Assembly: GCA_023408315.1 (NCBI GenBank)
Contig: JAEYKI010000001.1
Span: 209,414 to 273,413, forward strand
From: Bacillota bacterium
Lineage (GTDB): Bacteria; Bacillota; Clostridia; Christensenellales; Christensenellaceae
Direction of reading: 5' to 3'
Length of the DNA stretch: 64,000 nucleotides
Part shown: in pieces, positions 23,395 to 32,400 of the stretch
Position numbering within the stretch: position 1 is the first letter of the stretch
Layout: each line of letters opens with the position of its first letter
Notes under the pieces: generated by a model
The model's input: the letters and a program-made list of their open reading frames with translations, nothing else
The model's database searches: none
What the model was told of the DNA's origin: nothing
Translations under genes and position numbers: made by a program

Positions 23395-23859
23395 CTATTT
23401 AAAATTTCTCGTTTCAATTTCTTTAATTGCATTTACTTTGGGAGTAGAACTTCCGTCTATAAAAGTAAGGGAAAGCCACTCTTTGGTTATTTTTTTGGCG
23501 AGTTCCTGCCCAATCACACGTTCTCCCATACAAAGAACATTTGCATTATTGGAAAGCTTTGCGCGCTCAGCGGAGAAACTATCATGGCATACCGCCGCAC
23601 GGATTCCCCTACATTTATTAGCGCTTATGGCCATTCCAATTCCTGTGCCACAAATCAATATTCCTTCCTTTTTAAAATTGCTCTTTTTTATCTTTTCACA
23701 AACTCTTTCAGCAACCAACGGATACATTATTTGGTCATCCGCAGAAAAACAGCCCAGGTCCTCAACAGACAAACCAAGCGATTCAACATACCCTTTTATT
23801 GTGTTTTTCAGTTGAACGGCCGCATTATCACAGCCAATCACGATTATTTTATTCATCAT
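23395..23859 (-). CDS. RpiB/LacAB-family sugar-phosphate isomerase
   Basis: The 154-aa protein has RpiB traits: IIVIGCDNAAVQLKNTIK at the start, ILICGTGIGMAISANKCRGIRAAVCHD around the active site, and ANVLCMGERVIG. RpiB proteins interconvert aldose and ketose phosphates. Beside DhaK/DhaL-type kinase genes and a ribose-type importer it could be an erythrulose 4-phosphate isomerase (DerI type), giving erythrose 4-phosphate; ribose 5-phosphate isomerisation is the alternative. It is the last gene of the nine-gene operon. It ends in UAG, after which the frame runs into the transposon remnant. Confidence 0.88.
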   Translation of the reverse strand: MMNKIIVIGCDNAAVQLKNTIKGYVESLGLSVEDLGCFSADDQIMYPLVAERVCEKIKKSNFKKEGILICGTGIGMAISANKCRGIRAAVCHDSFSAERAKLSNNANVLCMGERVIGQELAKKITKEWLSLTFIDGSSTPKVNAIKEIETRNFK

Positions 23860-23902
23860 TTTACCCCGCTTCTTTTCCGGTCAAAACTTTTATGTCAGCG
23901 GC

Positions 23903-24664
23903 TTAACATACCCACACTTCAATGCCTGCGTTTCTATATTTTTGTATAACTTTTGGATCAGCTTTATAATCGGTTATAATTAGGTCAATTTCATTAACAT
24001 TTGCAAAACAAGATACGGACCTTGTCTCTAGTTTCGAATAATCCAAAAGAGCTATTTTCTTTTTTGCACATTTCAACATTTCTTTTTTCAATTCGCATCC
24101 CAAAATATTAAAGTCTGTTAATCCATCTTTTAATGAAAACCCGCAAGCAGAAACAAATGCCAAATCCGCACTGATATCAGATAATATATCTTTACCCAAT
24201 ACCCCTTCCAAAGATGCAGTACCTTTTGCAACCATTCCGCCAATTAATATTTGCCTTACATTGGGCTTGTCGTCAAAAGCCATTGCTGTATTAATCCCGT
24301 TTGTAACTATAATTAATTGATTTATATCTGCTATTGCTTTTGCAAGAGTTAATGCCGTTGTACTCGCATCCATTATCAAGCATTGATTGTCGTGTATCAG
24401 ACGCAATGCTTCTTTAGCAATTGCCTCTTTTTCTTCTCCGTGCGAAAAAAATCTGGATTGAAAAGAAAACGCCTGGTTCATGTTGGATAGTACTTTAGCT
24501 CCACCATGAGTCCGAATTAATAATCCATCCTTCTCCATTTTTATTATGTCATTTCGAAGTGTTCCTACAGAAACGTCAAAATGCTGAGATAATTCTTCTG
24601 TCTTAACTTCAATTTGCCGGTTGAGGTATTCCAGTATTTTTTTACGTCTTTCTAAAGATGACAT
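23903..24664 (-). CDS. DeoR-family regulator
   Basis: The 253-aa protein has an N-terminal DeoR helix-turn-helix (RRKKILEYLNRQIEVKTEELSQHF, VGTLRNDIIKMEKDGLLIRTHGGA) and the C-terminal sugar-phosphate sensor domain (CLIMDASTTALTLAKAI, IVTNGINTAMAF, LIGGMV). It lies inside the operon between dhaL and rpiB and likely represses it until a phosphorylated intermediate accumulates. Confidence 0.92.
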   Translation of the reverse strand: MSSLERRKKILEYLNRQIEVKTEELSQHFDVSVGTLRNDIIKMEKDGLLIRTHGGAKVLSNMNQAFSFQSRFFSHGEEKEAIAKEALRLIHDNQCLIMDASTTALTLAKAIADINQLIIVTNGINTAMAFDDKPNVRQILIGGMVAKGTASLEGVLGKDILSDISADLAFVSACGFSLKDGLTDFNILGCELKKEMLKCAKKKIALLDYSKLETRSVSCFANVNEIDLIITDYKADPKVIQKYRNAGIEVWVC

Positions 24665-24683
24665 AAAATAACCTCCAAAACTA

Positions 24684-25331
24684 TTAATTAACGTTTAATA
24701 AATCTTTTATTGTATGTCCAATAGATTGCATAATAATATTACAAGAAGTTGCACCTGCATCCAACACGCCCTTTGAGCGTTCCCCCAAACGGCTCGACCT
24801 TCCTACCTTGGCGATCATATCTTTGGTGGACTCTTTTCCTGCTTCGGCTGCCTGCGTCATTGCATTAATGCAATCCCTAAAGCCCTTTCCTGCAACAAGT
24901 TCTTTTTTATACGCTTCTGTTGCCGGAATCAACACATCCATAAGAGTTTTATCTCCCACTTTAGCATCGCTTACGGCTGAAATATTTTTGTATGCCAGCG
25001 TAAGCATATCTCCAAAAACCTTTTTATCTATCTTTTCTACTCTTTCAGAGGCCGCCGCAAGCCCTTCAAAAAGAGTACCGTATAAAGGTCCCATTGAGCC
25101 GCCTATTTCCATCATTAAAACCTCGCTTAAAAGATTAAGCGCGCCACTCATATCAAATACTTTCCCCTGCAACCTTTGCTCGCAGATGGTAAAACCTTTG
25201 TTCATGTTTATGCCGTGATCTCCATCTCCAATAGCTCCATCCACCTGGCTCAAATATTCCTTGGCAGACTGAATCTCTGTGATCATATTGGTCACAATAC
25301 AAACCGCATCTTTATTGAAAAAATAATCCAT
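24684..25331 (-). CDS. Dihydroxyacetone-kinase-type subunit L (ADP/ATP domain)
   Basis: The 215-aa protein matches DhaL: the nucleotide/Mg motif AIGDGDHGINMNKGF, a SMGPLYGTLFEGL loop, VGDKTLMDVLIPA and AGATSCNIIMQSI. I chose the ATG at 25331 (GAGGTG upstream); an earlier ATG at 25361 adds ten residues without support. With the DhaK-type subunit at 30108 it would form a two-part kinase, either ATP-dependent or PTS-linked; no DhaM is seen. The substrate may be a tetrulose rather than dihydroxyacetone, judging by the importer and RpiB neighbours. Confidence 0.9.
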   Translation of the reverse strand: MDYFFNKDAVCIVTNMITEIQSAKEYLSQVDGAIGDGDHGINMNKGFTICEQRLQGKVFDMSGALNLLSEVLMMEIGGSMGPLYGTLFEGLAAASERVEKIDKKVFGDMLTLAYKNISAVSDAKVGDKTLMDVLIPATEAYKKELVAGKGFRDCINAMTQAAEAGKESTKDMIAKVGRSSRLGERSKGVLDAGATSCNIIMQSIGHTIKDLLNVN

Positions 25332-25389
25332 TTTTTGCACCTCATTAGAAATCTTTTCCATACCAGTATATAATTATATCATAAAATAC

Positions 25390-26343
25390 TTAATTCTTCT
25401 TCTTATTTCTTGCATAGGCAATCAGCAATATAACGAGTATAGAGCCGTATACAATCTGCCTTCCTGCTTCCCCCATTTTAAGCGTTGCAAGCATGCTGTT
25501 TAAAGCTATAAGCACAATGACCCCCGTTACTGTTCCAAGGTAATTACCCGACCCGCCTGAAAGTGAAACACCGCCTATAACAACTGCCGCAATGGCAGGC
25601 ATCAGATAACTAGACCCTATATCCAGATATGAAGTGCCTGTATAGCCAAGAATCAGTATTCCCGCAAAACCGCAGATCATGGCGCTGGCTATATAAGCAG
25701 TTGTTTTAATTCTCTTTGTTTTAACTCCTGAAAGTTCTGCTGCAAGACTATTGGCTCCAACTCCATAAAGCAAATGTCCCCATTTTGTTTTTCGCAAGAC
25801 AATCTCCGCAATAATAATCACTGCAATCCATACAATAATAATATACGGAATAATGCCTCCAAATCTTGCATTGCCCAAATCATCCAGCAGCGGTGCTGCG
25901 CTTCCCTTGGGTTGGCCCTGTGTGTAGATCATAACCATTCCCTGAACTACCGTTGACATTGCTAACGTCATAATGAGGGGAGGTATTCGCAAATGCGAGA
26001 TAGCAAGCCCGTTGGCCAAGCCTATCACAAAAGATATTCCCAGTACCGCCACAATGGCAAGCGGAATATTTAAATTATCTCCTGCCATAATCTGAGAAGA
26101 CATTACGGCGCTTAAAGATATTACGGCGGGCGCAGTTAAATCCAGTCCGTCGCCGCCGGAAATAATCACAATTGTTTCTGCCAGAGCAACAACTCCTAAA
26201 AACGAGGAAAGACTAAGTATATTCATTATATTTGCGAACGAAGCAAATCCGGGCGCCAGTATCCCTCCGACGGCAATCAACCCTGCCGCTATATAAAGCG
26301 CAATAACAGACTTGTGTTTGTATAACACTTCAACATTATTCAT
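25390..26343 (-). CDS. Ribose-type ABC permease (RbsC family), second of two
   Basis: A 317-aa membrane protein of the RbsC/BPD_transp_2 family: VALAETIVIISGGDGLDLTAPA, IGLANGLAISHLRIPPLIMTLA and YLMPAIAAVVIGGVSLSGGSGN are diagnostic. It pairs with the permease encoded immediately upstream, so the importer has a heterodimeric channel, unlike the usual RbsC homodimer. Confidence 0.9.
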   Translation of the reverse strand: MNNVEVLYKHKSVIALYIAAGLIAVGGILAPGFASFANIMNILSLSSFLGVVALAETIVIISGGDGLDLTAPAVISLSAVMSSQIMAGDNLNIPLAIVAVLGISFVIGLANGLAISHLRIPPLIMTLAMSTVVQGMVMIYTQGQPKGSAAPLLDDLGNARFGGIIPYIIIVWIAVIIIAEIVLRKTKWGHLLYGVGANSLAAELSGVKTKRIKTTAYIASAMICGFAGILILGYTGTSYLDIGSSYLMPAIAAVVIGGVSLSGGSGNYLGTVTGVIVLIALNSMLATLKMGEAGRQIVYGSILVILLIAYARNKKKN

Positions 26344-26384
26344 TATTAGTTCTTCCTTTCATTACAACCGCACCTTTACTCGTG

Positions 26385-27344
26385 TTACCCTGCATATTTT
26401 CGCATGGCCCGGATTCGGGGTATTGTTGCAAGTATCAGTGCCCCTACAATAACCAGCCCCTTGATGAAGTCTTGGTAGATGGAAGGTACATTGGCAAAAA
26501 AGATAATATTTGTAATTAATGCAAGTATACAAGCGCCAGCCAAAGCCCCCGCAAAACTCCCCTTTCCACCCTGCATAGCTATACCGCCTACTACAGCGGC
26601 GGCGATGGAGTTGAGGGGTATGCTTGATCCAAGGCCCGAGTCTCCCGAAGCAGTAGAAGCAGTTAAAACAACGCCCGCAAGTGAAATAAATGCCCCGCTG
26701 AACATGAAAGCCTGTAAGCGCACTTTTGATACATTGATTCCGCTAGCGCTTGCAGAATCTTCATTGCCCCCAGCAGCAAGCAAATGCGTGTACAAACGCC
26801 TTTTTTTAAAAAAGTAGAAAACAAGATATGCCAAAACAATAAAAATCAATGCAACCGGCACAAAACCGCCAAGGCTGTCCTTATACATCCTATAAAACAT
26901 GGCAGGAACATAACCTCCGGGTTGGGGCATAATGAATAGCGACAATCCAAACCATACTGCGGAAGTGCCAAAGGTCGCCACCATGGAAGGTAGGCGAAGG
27001 ATTCCAACCAGCAAACCATTTAAAGCGCTAGCACCAATGCCTACCAAAAAGGCACTAAGTACAGCAATAACAACGCTGCCCATAGAATCATCCATTAAGC
27101 TTGCCATAATAACATTAACCAATGTAACAATTCCACCTATTGAAAGGTCTATTCCACCGGACATTATAACAATACCCTGGGCCACAGCCAACAATATGAG
27201 CGGGGCCATTGTCATAAGATTCGATTTAATGACCGAATACTCAAAAAACCTGTCCTGCATTATTACATTTAATATGATCAGTCCTGCAAGTACAAAGAAA
27301 ATCATTGAAAAATCATTTTTTAGCCATTTTGTTTTTAAATGCAT
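26385..27344 (-). CDS. Ribose-type ABC permease (RbsC family), first of two
   Basis: Family motifs include AVAQGIVIMSGGIDLSIGGIVTLVN, LNGLLVGILRLPSMVATFGTSA and LNSIAAAVVGGIAMQGGKGSF. I chose the ATG at 27344 (319 aa), just after the ATPase stop at 27373. An ATG at 27416 would overlap the ATPase by 44 bp and adds an unusual N-terminus, but neither start has a strong ribosome site, so coupled translation from the ATPase is likely. Confidence 0.88.
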   Translation of the reverse strand: MHLKTKWLKNDFSMIFFVLAGLIILNVIMQDRFFEYSVIKSNLMTMAPLILLAVAQGIVIMSGGIDLSIGGIVTLVNVIMASLMDDSMGSVVIAVLSAFLVGIGASALNGLLVGILRLPSMVATFGTSAVWFGLSLFIMPQPGGYVPAMFYRMYKDSLGGFVPVALIFIVLAYLVFYFFKKRRLYTHLLAAGGNEDSASASGINVSKVRLQAFMFSGAFISLAGVVLTASTASGDSGLGSSIPLNSIAAAVVGGIAMQGGKGSFAGALAGACILALITNIIFFANVPSIYQDFIKGLVIVGALILATIPRIRAMRKYAG

Positions 27345-27372
27345 CCAATTCACAATATTTACCCAATCAACT

Positions 27373-28872
27373 TTAATTGGCGTCGCCAAAGGAAGCGGCA
27401 ACAAGAGATTCTTCATTTAATTGCTCTTCCTGCAGTTCGTTGATAATCCTTCCTTCAAACATGATATAAACCTTGTCACATATTTTTATAAATTCATCAT
27501 TGTCTGTCGCAAACAAGACTACAGCCGTTCCGTTTTCAGCCAATCTGGCCACCACTTGGTACATCTCCCGCTTTGCCTCAACATCAACGCCTTTCGCCGG
27601 GTCACTCAACAGTAGAACTTTGGGGGCCAGTTTAAGCCATTTGCCAACCACTACTTTTTGCTGATTGCCACCGCTTAACTGGCTTACAATCATATTCGGT
27701 TCCGGCGGATATATTTTCATTTTTTCTATGGCGTCAACGCATTGCAATATCCTATCCTTCTTATATAAAGGCTTTTTCCATCCGCTTAATGCTGTATGAG
27801 GATAGGAAATATTGTCTATCATTGTGCGCCCTAAAAAAAGGCCTTCCTTATGTCGGTCACCAGGTACCAGCACAACCCCTTTTTTGATTGCATCATAAGG
27901 ATGGGTGAGCTTAATCTGATTTCTATTAATCAGAATATTGCCTGTATAATGTTTTAAATATCCCGCCATTAAAAGCAGCAAATCTTCCTGGCCCTGCTCG
28001 TTCAACCCTCCAATGCCAATAATATCGCCCTCTTTTATGCATAGATTAATTCCTTTTAAAGAATGTTCCAAAGAAATATTTTTCAGTTCCAGCACTTCTT
28101 TGGGGCTTTTATATTTTTTACGTTTTATTTTGTCCTGGTAAAATTCACTTTTTCCTGTGATTAATTCAACTACATCCTGCTCTTTTTTTATGTCTTTTTC
28201 AAAATTAATCTCTCCAACGGTTGCTCCGTTTCTGAAAACAACAACCGCATCGCAAATCCGCATAACCTCCCACATTCTATGCGATATAAAAATAATACCA
28301 ATATCTTTACGCTTTAGTTCTTCTATAATTTCTATCAACCTCTCAACCTGGGAATGTTCCAGCGAGGCGGTTGGTTCGTCCAAAATCAATATCTGGGGGT
28401 CTTGCGAAAGCGCTTTAGCAATTTCTACGAGCTGCTTCTGGGCCGGCGTCAGTTCCGCCACTTTGGCGCACATGTTAAAACCCGGCCATATATAGTCAAG
28501 AACTTTTTTGGCTTTTTCATATTCTTCTTTTTTATTTATAAATCCACCTTTGTTTAAAGGCTCATGGCCTAGGTTAATATTTTCCCATACGCTTAATTCC
28601 GGAACCAAACTCAAGTTTTGATGTACCATAGCAATCCCGTTTCTTTTAGCGTCGCCGGGTGAATTAATATCTACTTTTTTGCCGCAAAGAAATAACTCTC
28701 CGCCATTCTTTTTTAAAATACCCGAAATAATTTTGGAAAACGTGCTTTTCCCCGATCCGTTTGCGCCCAGCAAACCAACAACTTTACCTTTGCTACAAGT
28801 TAGGCACCCGTTGTCCAATGCTTTTATGCCTCCAAATGACTTTTGCATGCCTTTAGCTTCCAACAATTGCAT
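27373..28872 (-). CDS. Ribose-type ABC ATPase (RbsA/MglA family)
   Basis: A double-domain ATPase of 499 aa. The first half has Walker A GLLGANGSGKSTFSK and Walker B LILDEPTASLEHSQV, with the signature replaced by LTPAQKQLVEIAKAL as usual in this family. The second half has a degenerate Walker A (GGLNEQGQEDLLLL) and an intact LSGGNQQKVVVGKWL. This asymmetry is typical of RbsA. It energises the two-permease importer. Confidence 0.93.
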   Translation of the reverse strand: MQLLEAKGMQKSFGGIKALDNGCLTCSKGKVVGLLGANGSGKSTFSKIISGILKKNGGELFLCGKKVDINSPGDAKRNGIAMVHQNLSLVPELSVWENINLGHEPLNKGGFINKKEEYEKAKKVLDYIWPGFNMCAKVAELTPAQKQLVEIAKALSQDPQILILDEPTASLEHSQVERLIEIIEELKRKDIGIIFISHRMWEVMRICDAVVVFRNGATVGEINFEKDIKKEQDVVELITGKSEFYQDKIKRKKYKSPKEVLELKNISLEHSLKGINLCIKEGDIIGIGGLNEQGQEDLLLLMAGYLKHYTGNILINRNQIKLTHPYDAIKKGVVLVPGDRHKEGLFLGRTMIDNISYPHTALSGWKKPLYKKDRILQCVDAIEKMKIYPPEPNMIVSQLSGGNQQKVVVGKWLKLAPKVLLLSDPAKGVDVEAKREMYQVVARLAENGTAVVLFATDNDEFIKICDKVYIMFEGRIINELQEEQLNEESLVAASFGDAN

Positions 28873-28898
28873 AATTTACCCTCCTAAAGAAGAAATGG

Positions 28899-28927
28899 AG
28901 GGAATATCCGGCTTCTGGATATTCCCT
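28899..28927 (-). promoter_or_regulatory. Intercistronic stem-loop after binding-protein gene
   Basis: An 11-bp perfect stem (28899-28909 with 28917-28927, 7-nt loop) between the binding-protein gene and the ATPase gene, with no U-run. Probably lowers ATPase relative to binding-protein expression. Confidence 0.55.
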
Positions 28928-28941
28928 GTAAGCTTTTAAAG

Positions 28942-30069
28942 TTATTTAAATAAAGCGTCTATTGCTTCTTCGGATAATCTTTCATCCGGAAAGTAGGTGT
29001 CTTCCGCATCTTTGTATTTTTCAATGTATTCGTCAAGATTATTGTTATCTATAAAAACCTGAACGGGATAATAGAAATAGTTGTTGTCCAGGGTGCCTTC
29101 TTTTGGTGTCTTGCCCTGTAGCAAGCGTATACCAATACTCAGCGCTGCTGTACTTACGGATGGAGGATCATTTATTCCCCAAGTGTTGAATCCTTCAGAC
29201 TGGCTTAAATCCTTCCAAAGGCGCAGGAATCCCACCATTGTTTCGCCAGAAATAACAGGAAGTTTTCTGCCAGCGGCCTGGAATGCTTTAACCGTTCCAA
29301 GGGACATTCCATCTTGCGTCAAAACACCGTCAATGTTCGGATAAGATGCAATTACATTAGACATAACTGTCTGCGCTGTTCCCTGGTCCCAATTACCATT
29401 CACTTCTGTAAGCACTTTAATGTCCGGATACTGTTTCAAAACATCATACTGGCCTTGCAGCCTAGATACGTTGGAAGGGCCTCCTGCTACGCCCGCCAAT
29501 ACAATAATATTGCCCTTACCTCCAATTTCCTTGACAAACCATTCTGCAATCTGTTTCCCCCAATCATACTGATCCAAAGCAACATTAATTGCAAATTCAG
29601 ACGTTACCGGCTGGTCTATGCATACAACCAAAATACCTGCATCATGAGCTTCTTCAATTACGGGATTAAGGGCTGTCTGCGAGTTAGGAACAATCATGAT
29701 CATATCAGGTTTGGTTGCAATCATATTACGAAATATCTGTATCTGTTCATTCACATCATCGCCCGCATTTTGCACCTTTATTTCCTTCATTACGCCTGAA
29801 TCAATATACTCCTGAGCCAGAGCTTCAACGGCATCAGATAACTGTGTTCTCCATCCATTGCCCATATAGCCGTTAATCATTCCGACTACAAAACCATCTT
29901 TTCCGGATTCTGACTGTACCGCCTCTGCCTGCGACGCATCTGCGGCAACACTCTGAGATGCCGATTCATTTGCTGCCGAGCTTGTTGTTGCCGGGCTCTG
30001 TGCACACGCTGAGAAAGCAAATACTGCAGCCAATGCAAGCATCAGAATAAGACTAAGTTTCCTTTTCAT
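28942..30069 (-). CDS. Sugar-binding lipoprotein (RbsB-like)
   Basis: The 375-aa protein starts MKRKLSLILMLALAAVFAFSAC (lipobox FSAC), then an S/A/Q-rich linker and a periplasmic-binding-protein fold of the ribose/galactose group: FVVGMINGYMGNGWRTQLSDAV, MIMIVPNSQTALNPVIEEAHDAGI, LVVCIDQPV, and VLTQDGMSLGTVKAFQAAGRK. The ATG at 30069 was chosen over an earlier one because GGAGG lies nine bases upstream. It is the receptor for the RbsAC-type importer encoded downstream. Confidence 0.92.
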   Translation of the reverse strand: MKRKLSLILMLALAAVFAFSACAQSPATTSSAANESASQSVAADASQAEAVQSESGKDGFVVGMINGYMGNGWRTQLSDAVEALAQEYIDSGVMKEIKVQNAGDDVNEQIQIFRNMIATKPDMIMIVPNSQTALNPVIEEAHDAGILVVCIDQPVTSEFAINVALDQYDWGKQIAEWFVKEIGGKGNIIVLAGVAGGPSNVSRLQGQYDVLKQYPDIKVLTEVNGNWDQGTAQTVMSNVIASYPNIDGVLTQDGMSLGTVKAFQAAGRKLPVISGETMVGFLRLWKDLSQSEGFNTWGINDPPSVSTAALSIGIRLLQGKTPKEGTLDNNYFYYPVQVFIDNNNLDEYIEKYKDAEDTYFPDERLSEEAIDALFK

Positions 30070-30107
30070 ACATTTTTCCTCCAATATTTATTTTTTTTCG
30101 GAAGCCT

Positions 30108-31112
30108 TCATCTTCCAAATTGTTTTATCCCCATGGTATCTATCTCCATATCTATCAGTTCCTTTAATTCTTCATCCAGTTTCATTACACAAAGCTGAAT
30201 GCCCATCATATCAAGCGAGGAGAAGTATGTGCCCACGTAAGAGCGGTAAATTTGAATGCCTTTCTGGGAAAGAACTTCTTCAACCCGGTTAAAAAATATA
30301 TACTGCTCCATCACAGGCGTGGCGCCTAAACCGGAGACCATCACCGCTATTTCATCTCCTCTCTCAAAAGGATAATCTGGCAGAATAATATCCAAGAGCA
30401 TATCAGCCATTTCATTGGCGGTTTTAAGCTTACAAACCTTTATTCCCGGCTCTCCATGAAGTCCTATCCCAACTTCCATGGTTCCTTCCTTAACTTCAAA
30501 ATTCGGATGACCCACTGCAGGTATTGTGCATGCAGTTATTCCAATTCCTGCCGTACAAGTATTGTCCACTGCTTTTTGAGCTGCTTTTATAACTGCGTCT
30601 AAATCGGCACCCTGCGCAGCTTTTGCTGCTCCCACTTTCCACATGAATATCTCGCCAATAACACCCCGGCGTTTCTCTTTTTCGGCTTTGGGCGCGGACG
30701 CAACATCATCATTAGCGGTTACTGTTTTTACTGCGATGCCTTCTTTTTGGGCTATTTTAATTGCCATGCGAACGTTCATATTGTCTCCGGCATAATTTCC
30801 ATACAGACATGCAACGCCGTGTCCGGAATCCGCAGCTTTAAACGCGTCGCAAAAATCTTTTAACGTGGGAGATGAAAACACTTCTCCAACGGCCACAGCG
30901 TCTATCATGTTGCGCCCGATATATCCAATAAATGCCGGTTTATGTCCAGAACCGCCGCCGGTTACAATGCCTACTTTCCCTTTTACAGGCGCGTTTTTGT
31001 ATTTAATTACTCTTGGATTTGCCGTTGGAGCAACGATGTCCTTATGATTTTTTAAAAAGCCTTTCAGCATATCGTCTACTACCTGATCCGGATCATTGAT
31101 GATTCTTTGCAT
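30108..31112 (-). CDS. Dihydroxyacetone-kinase-type subunit K (substrate domain)
   Basis: The 334-aa protein matches DhaK: IVTGGGSGHKPAFIGYIG near residue 50, CLYGNYAGDNMNVRMA, and MEVGIGLHGEPG, whose His forms the covalent hemiaminal with the carbonyl substrate. In related tetritol pathways DhaK-like kinases phosphorylate erythrulose (LerK, DerK). With an RpiB isomerase and a pentose/tetrose importer in the same operon a tetrulose substrate is attractive. Plain dihydroxyacetone cannot be excluded. Confidence 0.92.
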   Translation of the reverse strand: MQRIINDPDQVVDDMLKGFLKNHKDIVAPTANPRVIKYKNAPVKGKVGIVTGGGSGHKPAFIGYIGRNMIDAVAVGEVFSSPTLKDFCDAFKAADSGHGVACLYGNYAGDNMNVRMAIKIAQKEGIAVKTVTANDDVASAPKAEKEKRRGVIGEIFMWKVGAAKAAQGADLDAVIKAAQKAVDNTCTAGIGITACTIPAVGHPNFEVKEGTMEVGIGLHGEPGIKVCKLKTANEMADMLLDIILPDYPFERGDEIAVMVSGLGATPVMEQYIFFNRVEEVLSQKGIQIYRSYVGTYFSSLDMMGIQLCVMKLDEELKELIDMEIDTMGIKQFGR

Positions 31113-31170
31113 AATTTTTCCCCCCTAAAGATAGATATAAATGTTTGGATTTGAATAAAAACACCTAAAA

Positions 31171-32400
31171 TTAATTATAATTTCTGTTTTCCAAAAACGC
31201 ATCCATCATGCTTTTAAGATTCTGCATAGGAACACCGTGTTGGATATTATGTATTACTGCAAACACAAAGCCTCCACCCGGAGCTAATATTTTAATACGT
31301 TCAATCACCTGTTCTTTCACTTCTTCCGGCGTTCCATAAGGTAAAATGGTCTGACTTTCCACACCCCCGCCCCAAAAAACAATTTGGCTTCCGTATTCTT
31401 TCTTTAATTCCACAGGATTCATATTGCCGGCATTGGTTTGCACAGGATTTAAAATATCTATCCCAGAATCAATAAATAGAGGAATAAAATTTCTAACAGA
31501 CCCGCAAGAATGAAGCATTGTTTTGGCTTGGCAATATTTGTGTATATAGTCTGTAATTAATTTATAATGCGGTACATACAATTCTTCAAAAACAGCCGGA
31601 CTGAAAATCTCGTTTTTTTGAGAACCATAATCTGTAGAAGCAACAAGAATTGTATCTACATATTTGCCAACCGATTGTATATACATTTTTAGGTTTTCTA
31701 TAACCCGTTCTGTAGTTGCATCTAAAATTGAATTTATATATTCGGGTTCCATCATCAATAAACACAACCAGTCTGTCATTGTATGGCCTGCCATTAACCC
31801 TGTTGTGTACAATTTGCCTTTGCCAAATCCTCCGTGAATTGAATATGTTGTGTTTTCATACAAAAATTTTGCATTTTCTTCCATATCGCGCAATTCTTCA
31901 TCCGTATATAAAGGTATAGATTTTTTCCAAACCTGCTGATCCATAAAAACTATCTCATCGGACATTTGTGTTGAACACGCCCGGTCAAAATATTTCCCTC
32001 CCTTAGGCATGGAAGCCTGCGTTTCTCCATTTTGCCCTAAAATATAAATATTACCTTCGTCATCTTCTACCGGTTGAAAATCCTTTGGCATTAATACGGT
32101 GTTCCCCGCGAATGTTGTCCAAGGCTTCCATTCTCTGTTATAAAGTCCCCAACGAAATATTGGATTTTCGACCAGCACAACGTCAGTATTCACGTATTCA
32201 CGCATTGCTCCTTCTACTCTTGCCAACATTTGAAACTGATCGTAAACCTTGGGATATTCCATATTCAGACCAGCATATTTAATCCAATCACAATATTCAT
32301 CAATGTGTACACCCGTATTCTCTGTGCCACCAATATCAATTGGTACTTTATCTGCCTCCAGAAAATTAATGGTTCTCCAAACTCGTTCTCTTGATGTCAT
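31171..32400 (-). CDS. URO-D family protein heading the sugar operon
   Basis: The 409-aa protein has the uroporphyrinogen-decarboxylase/methyltransferase fold: MTSRERVWRTINFLEADKVPID, LVASTDYGSQKNEIFSPAVFEELY, AKTMLHSCGSVRNFIPLF (His and Cys as zinc ligands in methyltransferase members), GIDILNPVQTNAGNM. It is not HemE: it lacks the usual N-terminal substrate site and sits in a sugar operon. Such genes recur in carbohydrate loci of Firmicutes with unknown role; demethylation of a methylated sugar or a corrinoid-linked reaction is possible. AAGGAAGG precedes the ATG. Confidence 0.85.
   Translation of the reverse strand: MTSRERVWRTINFLEADKVPIDIGGTENTGVHIDEYCDWIKYAGLNMEYPKVYDQFQMLARVEGAMREYVNTDVVLVENPIFRWGLYNREWKPWTTFAGNTVLMPKDFQPVEDDEGNIYILGQNGETQASMPKGGKYFDRACSTQMSDEIVFMDQQVWKKSIPLYTDEELRDMEENAKFLYENTTYSIHGGFGKGKLYTTGLMAGHTMTDWLCLLMMEPEYINSILDATTERVIENLKMYIQSVGKYVDTILVASTDYGSQKNEIFSPAVFEELYVPHYKLITDYIHKYCQAKTMLHSCGSVRNFIPLFIDSGIDILNPVQTNAGNMNPVELKKEYGSQIVFWGGGVESQTILPYGTPEEVKEQVIERIKILAPGGGFVFAVIHNIQHGVPMQNLKSMMDAFLENRNYN

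Noticed and set aside
23335..23397. RpiB extended through its UAG into the transposase frame
   Set aside because: RpiB has normal length without it and the downstream codons belong to a broken transposase.
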